From Bacteroidota bacterium (lineage in GTDB: Bacteria > Bacteroidota > Bacteroidia > Bacteroidales > Bacteroidaceae), in NCBI GenBank assembly GCA_023426145.1, contig JAFABG010000041.1, forward strand, positions 1-64,000: 64,000 nucleotides of DNA, written 5' to 3'. The notes below the pieces were generated by a model. That model saw only the letters and a list, made by a program, of their open reading frames with translations, ran no database searches and was not told the origin of the DNA. This document shows positions 60,626 through 64,000 of this stretch, one piece after another. Every line of letters starts with the position of its first letter. Positions within the stretch are counted from its first letter, which is position 1. The translations under genes were made by a program, and so were the position numbers.

Positions 60626-61744
60626 ATGAATGCACAGTTTTCACCAGACACAAAAATAAAGGTTGGAATAATCGGTTTCGGTAGGATGGGAAGATTCTAT
60701 TGGGAGGCGATGCGTAAAAGTGGTCGATGGGATATCGCTTATATCTGTGACACAGATCCTTCATCGCGCGAAATTGCGAGAAAATTATCTCCCGAATCTC
60801 GCATTGTTGATAAGACTCAGTATGTTTTTGAGGACCCGTCCGTTCAAGTTGTTGGACTTTTCACCTTAGCAGATTCCAGATCTCAACAAATAGAAATGGC
60901 TATCCGATATGGTAAACATATTATTGCAGAAAAGCCTGTAGCAGATACAATGGAAAAGGAGTGGGAGGTGATTGAACTAATTGAAAATTCAACGATCTTT
61001 TCCACAGTTAATCTCTATTTGAGGAATTCCTGGTATCACAATTTGATGAAAGATTATATTCGTCAAGGGGAGATTGGCGAATTGGCTATCATTCGTATTT
61101 GCCATATGACTCCCGGATTGGCACCCGGCGAAGGGCATGAGTATGAAGGACCTGCTTTTCATGATTGCGGGATGCATTATGTTGACATTGTCCGTTGGTA
61201 TGCAGAAAGTGAATATCGGACTTGGAATGCACAAGGTATCAATATGTGGAGCTACAAGGACCCTTGGTGGATTCAGTGTCATGGGACTTTTCAGAATGGC
61301 GTTGTTTTTGATATCACTCAAGGCTTCGTTTATGGGCAGTTGGCAAAGGATCAAACGCATAATGCATATACCGATATTATCGGAACGAAAGGTATTGTGC
61401 GTATGACGCATGATTTTAATACGGCTGTTGTCGACTTGCATGGGGTGAATCAGACACTTCGCGTTGAAAAACCTTTTGGAGGTAAAAACATAGATGTGCT
61501 ATGTGATTTGTTTGCCGATTCGATACTCCTTGGTAAACGTGATTCTCGTTTGCCGTTATTATATGATTCTACCATTGCATCAGAATATGCTTGGAAGTTC
61601 TTGCAGAATGCACGGATGAATGATTTGCCCTCTATTGGCAATTTACAGACGCTTGAACAGATACGTGAGCGCAGAAAAAAGATGAAAAACGGGTACGGGT
61701 TGCTCCACAGTAATCCTCCAGTGATAATTAACCCCTTAAAATAA
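60626..61744 (+). CDS. Gfo/Idh/MocA-family oxidoreductase (cytoplasmic type)
   Basis: A 372-residue NAD(P)-dependent oxidoreductase. Rossmann fold IKVGIIGFGRMGRFY near the start; the E-K-P motif with the catalytic Lys in HIIAEKPVAD; a C-terminal substrate domain with HDCGMHYVDIVRWYAE. No signal peptide. The start MNAQFSPDTKIKV at 60626 is preferred over 60593. The neighbours match BT2159-BT2157 of B. thetaiotaomicron, part of the glucosinolate/3-keto-glycoside pathway, in which such enzymes oxidise the C3 hydroxyl of a glycoside. It could equally act on inositol or another sugar. Confidence 0.88.
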   Translation: MNAQFSPDTKIKVGIIGFGRMGRFYWEAMRKSGRWDIAYICDTDPSSREIARKLSPESRIVDKTQYVFEDPSVQVVGLFTLADSRSQQIEMAIRYGKHIIAEKPVADTMEKEWEVIELIENSTIFSTVNLYLRNSWYHNLMKDYIRQGEIGELAIIRICHMTPGLAPGEGHEYEGPAFHDCGMHYVDIVRWYAESEYRTWNAQGINMWSYKDPWWIQCHGTFQNGVVFDITQGFVYGQLAKDQTHNAYTDIIGTKGIVRMTHDFNTAVVDLHGVNQTLRVEKPFGGKNIDVLCDLFADSILLGKRDSRLPLLYDSTIASEYAWKFLQNARMNDLPSIGNLQTLEQIRERRKKMKNGYGLLHSNPPVIINPLK

Positions 61745-61750
61745 TAAACT

Positions 61751-63238
61751 ATGTCAGACTTTTCAAGAAGGAAATTTCTTAAAACGGGAGCTGCAGCCTT
61801 AGCAGGCATAACGATTGCTCCAAGTTCGATTCTGGGTATGAGCCATGGGCACGTCCCTCCTAGTGATAAATTGAATCTTGCCGCTGTAGGAATTGGCGGG
61901 ATGGGGCATGCCAATATCAACCATGTGAAAGATACGGAGAACATTGTGGCGCTATGTGACGTGGATTGGAAATATGCTAAAGGTGTATTTGAGCAATTCC
62001 CTAAAGCAAAGAAATACTGGGATTATCGTAAGATGTATGAGGAAATGGGAAAATCCATTGATGGAGTGATTGTTGCGACGGCCGATCACACTCATGCTAT
62101 CATTACGGCAGATGCAATGACGATGGGGAAACACGTGTTTTGCCAGAAACCATTGACTCACTCGGTGTACGAATCTCGTTTGTTAACTAAGCTTGCTGCA
62201 TCTACTGGTGTGGCTACTCAAATGGGTAATCAAGGAGCTTCTGATGAAGGTACCGACTTAGTTTGTGAGTGGATTTGGAATGGAGAGATTGGTGAAGTGA
62301 CCAAAGTAGAATGTGCCACTGATCGACCTATTTGGCCTCAAGGCTTAAATGCTCCTGAGAAGGTAGATCCTATTCCAAACACCTTAAATTGGGACCTTTT
62401 CACTGGACCAGCCAAACTGAATGCTTTCAATGAAGTTTATCATCCTTGGAATTGGCGTGGTTGGTGGGATTATGGAACTGGTGCTTTAGGTGATATGGCT
62501 TGCCATATTCTACATCAGCCATTTAGAGCCTTGAAGTTGGGATACCCAACCAAAGTGGAAGGTTCATCTACTTTGTTACTTAATGCGTGTGCTCCACAAG
62601 CTCAGCATGTAAAAATGATCTTTCCTGCTCGTGATAATATGCCTAAACTCGCCATGCCAGAAGTCGAAATACATTGGTATGATGGAGGTTTGATGCCCGA
62701 ACGTCCGAAAGGATTTCCTGAAGGGAAACAGTTAATGGGACCTGGAGGGGGTCTCACCATTTTCCACGGCACTAAAGATACACTTATTTGTGGGTGCTAC
62801 GGTCAACAACCTTTCTTGTTGTCGGGTCGTGTCCCTAATGCACCGAAAGTTTGTCGTCGTATTCCTAATGCAATGAATGGTGGTCATGAGATGGATTGGG
62901 TGCGTGCTTGTAAGGAAAATAAGTCAAATCGCGTGATGACTAAATCAGACTTTTCTGAGGCAGGTCCGATGAATGAAATGGTAGTGATGGGTGTGTTGGC
63001 TATCCGTCTACAAGGGTTGAACAAAACACTGCAATGGGATGGTGCTAATATGAGATTCACCAATATTGGTGATGAGGAAACTCTACGAATTTGTATTAAA
63101 GATGGATTTACTATTCATGACGGTCATCCCTCGTTCAATAAAACATGGACAGAGCCTATTAATGCAAAACAATTTGCTGCCGAATTGGTGAAACATAACT
63201 ACCGTGAAGGGTGGAAGTTGCCTGATATGCCGAGATAG
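61751..63238 (+). CDS. Gfo/Idh/MocA-family oxidoreductase with Tat signal
   Basis: A 495-residue protein. The N-terminus SRRKFLKTGAAALAGITIAP is a twin-arginine signal, so the folded, NAD-loaded enzyme should be exported to the periplasm. Rossmann start LNLAAVGIGGMGHANINH; motif HVFCQKPLTHS with the catalytic Lys; then a long C-terminal domain (YHPWNWRGWWDYGTGALGDMACHI). It begins 6 bases after the previous gene's stop and is followed by the DUF1080 gene after 38 bases. Two exported or cytoplasmic oxidoreductases plus a DUF1080 hydrolase is the pattern of the 3-keto-glycoside system. Confidence 0.9.
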   Translation: MSDFSRRKFLKTGAAALAGITIAPSSILGMSHGHVPPSDKLNLAAVGIGGMGHANINHVKDTENIVALCDVDWKYAKGVFEQFPKAKKYWDYRKMYEEMGKSIDGVIVATADHTHAIITADAMTMGKHVFCQKPLTHSVYESRLLTKLAASTGVATQMGNQGASDEGTDLVCEWIWNGEIGEVTKVECATDRPIWPQGLNAPEKVDPIPNTLNWDLFTGPAKLNAFNEVYHPWNWRGWWDYGTGALGDMACHILHQPFRALKLGYPTKVEGSSTLLLNACAPQAQHVKMIFPARDNMPKLAMPEVEIHWYDGGLMPERPKGFPEGKQLMGPGGGLTIFHGTKDTLICGCYGQQPFLLSGRVPNAPKVCRRIPNAMNGGHEMDWVRACKENKSNRVMTKSDFSEAGPMNEMVVMGVLAIRLQGLNKTLQWDGANMRFTNIGDEETLRICIKDGFTIHDGHPSFNKTWTEPINAKQFAAELVKHNYREGWKLPDMPR

Positions 63239-63276
63239 AACGATATTAAAGATTAAAAAAATAAATTGATAGTATT

Positions 63277-64000
63277 ATGAAGAAAGTATTTTATTCATTT
63301 GCCTGCTGTTTAGCGGTAGGAGTTTTAGCTTCTTGCAATGCTCAGAAGAAAAACAATACAGCTCAGGAAGACCAATCTGCTAAAGAAGTCACTTTATCTT
63401 ATTCGAAAACAATGAAAGCTGCTGAAACAGATAGTATGAAGTTTGCCGTTGATGCGGATGGTTACATCACCATTTTTGATGGTAAAACATTGAATGGCTG
63501 GCGAGGCTATGGAAAAGATAGAGTTCCTTCCAAATGGACGATTGAAGACGGTTGCCTTAAGTTTAACGGAACCGGCGGTGGTGAAGCCCAAGAAGGTGAT
63601 GGCGGAGATTTGATCTTTGCTCATAAATTCAAAAACTTCGAGCTGGAATTGGAATGGAAAATATCCAAAGGGGGCAATTCAGGTATTTTTTATCTAGCTC
63701 AGGAGGTAAGTTCTAAGGATAAGGATGGGAAGGAAGTCTATGAACCGATCTATATCTCGGCACCGGAGTATCAAGTGCTTGACAATGCCAATCACCCAGA
63801 TGCTAAACTCGGTAAGGATAATAATCGGCAGTCTGCTTCCTTATATGATATGATTCCTGCAGTTCCTCAGAATTCAAAGCCTTTTGGAGAATGGAATAAA
63901 GCAAAGATTATGGTGTATAAAGGTACGGTAGTTCATGGTCAAAATGATGAAAATGTACTCGAATATCATTTGTGGACCAAACAATGGACTGACATGTTGC
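63277..64000 (+). CDS. DUF1080 lipoprotein (3-keto-disaccharide hydrolase domain), partial at window end
   Basis: The frame is open from the ATG at 63277 to the edge of the window (about 241 codons read). A lipoprotein signal ends at C20 (VGVLASCNAQ). The DUF1080 lectin-like/hydrolase domain begins near residue 63 (DGYITIFDGKTLNGWRGYG) and continues with WTIEDGCLKFNGTGGGEAQ, FELELEWKISKGGNSGIFYL and the acidic DNANHPDAK. This family cleaves 3-keto-glycosides formed by the adjoining oxidoreductases, as established for related proteins. The C-terminus lies beyond the window. In the B. thetaiotaomicron order the next gene would be a sugar-phosphate isomerase/epimerase-like protein. Confidence 0.88.
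   Translation, partial: MKKVFYSFACCLAVGVLASCNAQKKNNTAQEDQSAKEVTLSYSKTMKAAETDSMKFAVDADGYITIFDGKTLNGWRGYGKDRVPSKWTIEDGCLKFNGTGGGEAQEGDGGDLIFAHKFKNFELELEWKISKGGNSGIFYLAQEVSSKDKDGKEVYEPIYISAPEYQVLDNANHPDAKLGKDNNRQSASLYDMIPAVPQNSKPFGEWNKAKIMVYKGTVVHGQNDENVLEYHLWTKQWTDML

Overview
The window looks like a chromosomal segment of a Bacteroides species or a very close relative. It has low GC and many promoters with the Bacteroidales -7 element TAnnTTTG, often with a TTG/TTTG about 19-21 bases upstream. It also carries hallmark genes: RprX/RprY, an EF-G2-type FusA2, a FecR/ECF-sigma/TonB receptor operon with DUF4249, DUF4954, DUF2027-Smr, DUF4834 and DUF6377. No rRNA, tRNA, CRISPR array or prophage was seen. 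Family names come from reading the sequence, with no database search.

Layout. 1-2290: a small insertion-sequence graveyard (IS3, IS4 and IS5 families), each copy with its own defect. 2.5-20 kb: housekeeping and envelope genes: HflX, DUF4954, class I fumarase, a lone family-10 pectate lyase, a three-gene RND efflux operon, RsgA-Frr, a DMT exporter, PyrH, a MATE exporter and a TPR protein. 20-31 kb: an S41 lipoprotein protease, BirA, MmcQ/YjbR, YraN, a small basic protein overlapping TadA, DUF4834, the PssA/Psd phosphatidylethanolamine branch, DnaE, thioredoxin and a very acidic small protein. 31-38 kb: an RDD gene divergent from SpoIIM-membrane protein-DUF4129-DUF4350-MoxR-DUF58, a conserved but poorly understood membrane/AAA+ module. 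38-43 kb: an Imm17-like small membrane protein, TsaE, an orphan ABC-3 metal permease, a Cys-rich membrane protein, AroA, then a 535-base gap with a striking 22-bp-period array of dyad elements, and DUF2027-Smr.

43.7-51.5 kb: a long minus-strand run HemW, ECF sigma, small lipoprotein, FecR, STN-containing TonB receptor, DUF4249 lipoprotein, and a two-piece LysO exporter. 51.9-58.6 kb: FusA2 (EF-G2) with degenerate GTPase motifs, RprXY, a small membrane protein, MarR, and the rpsF-rpsR-rplI operon with a textbook Bacteroides promoter. 58.7 kb to the end: a DUF6377 membrane regulator, two Gfo/Idh/MocA oxidoreductases and a DUF1080 lipoprotein cut by the window edge. This gene order resembles the B. 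thetaiotaomicron BT2160-BT2156 locus (glucosinolate activation / 3-keto-glycoside breakdown), and the EF-G2 gene upstream fits the same synteny (BT2167).

The most rewarding spots are the five-unit array (41570-41673), the EF-G2 motif losses, the 3-keto-glycoside locus, the ECF/FecR/DUF4249 operon and the MoxR module. Start codons in several genes were moved downstream because the longer open frame begins inside a recognisable promoter.
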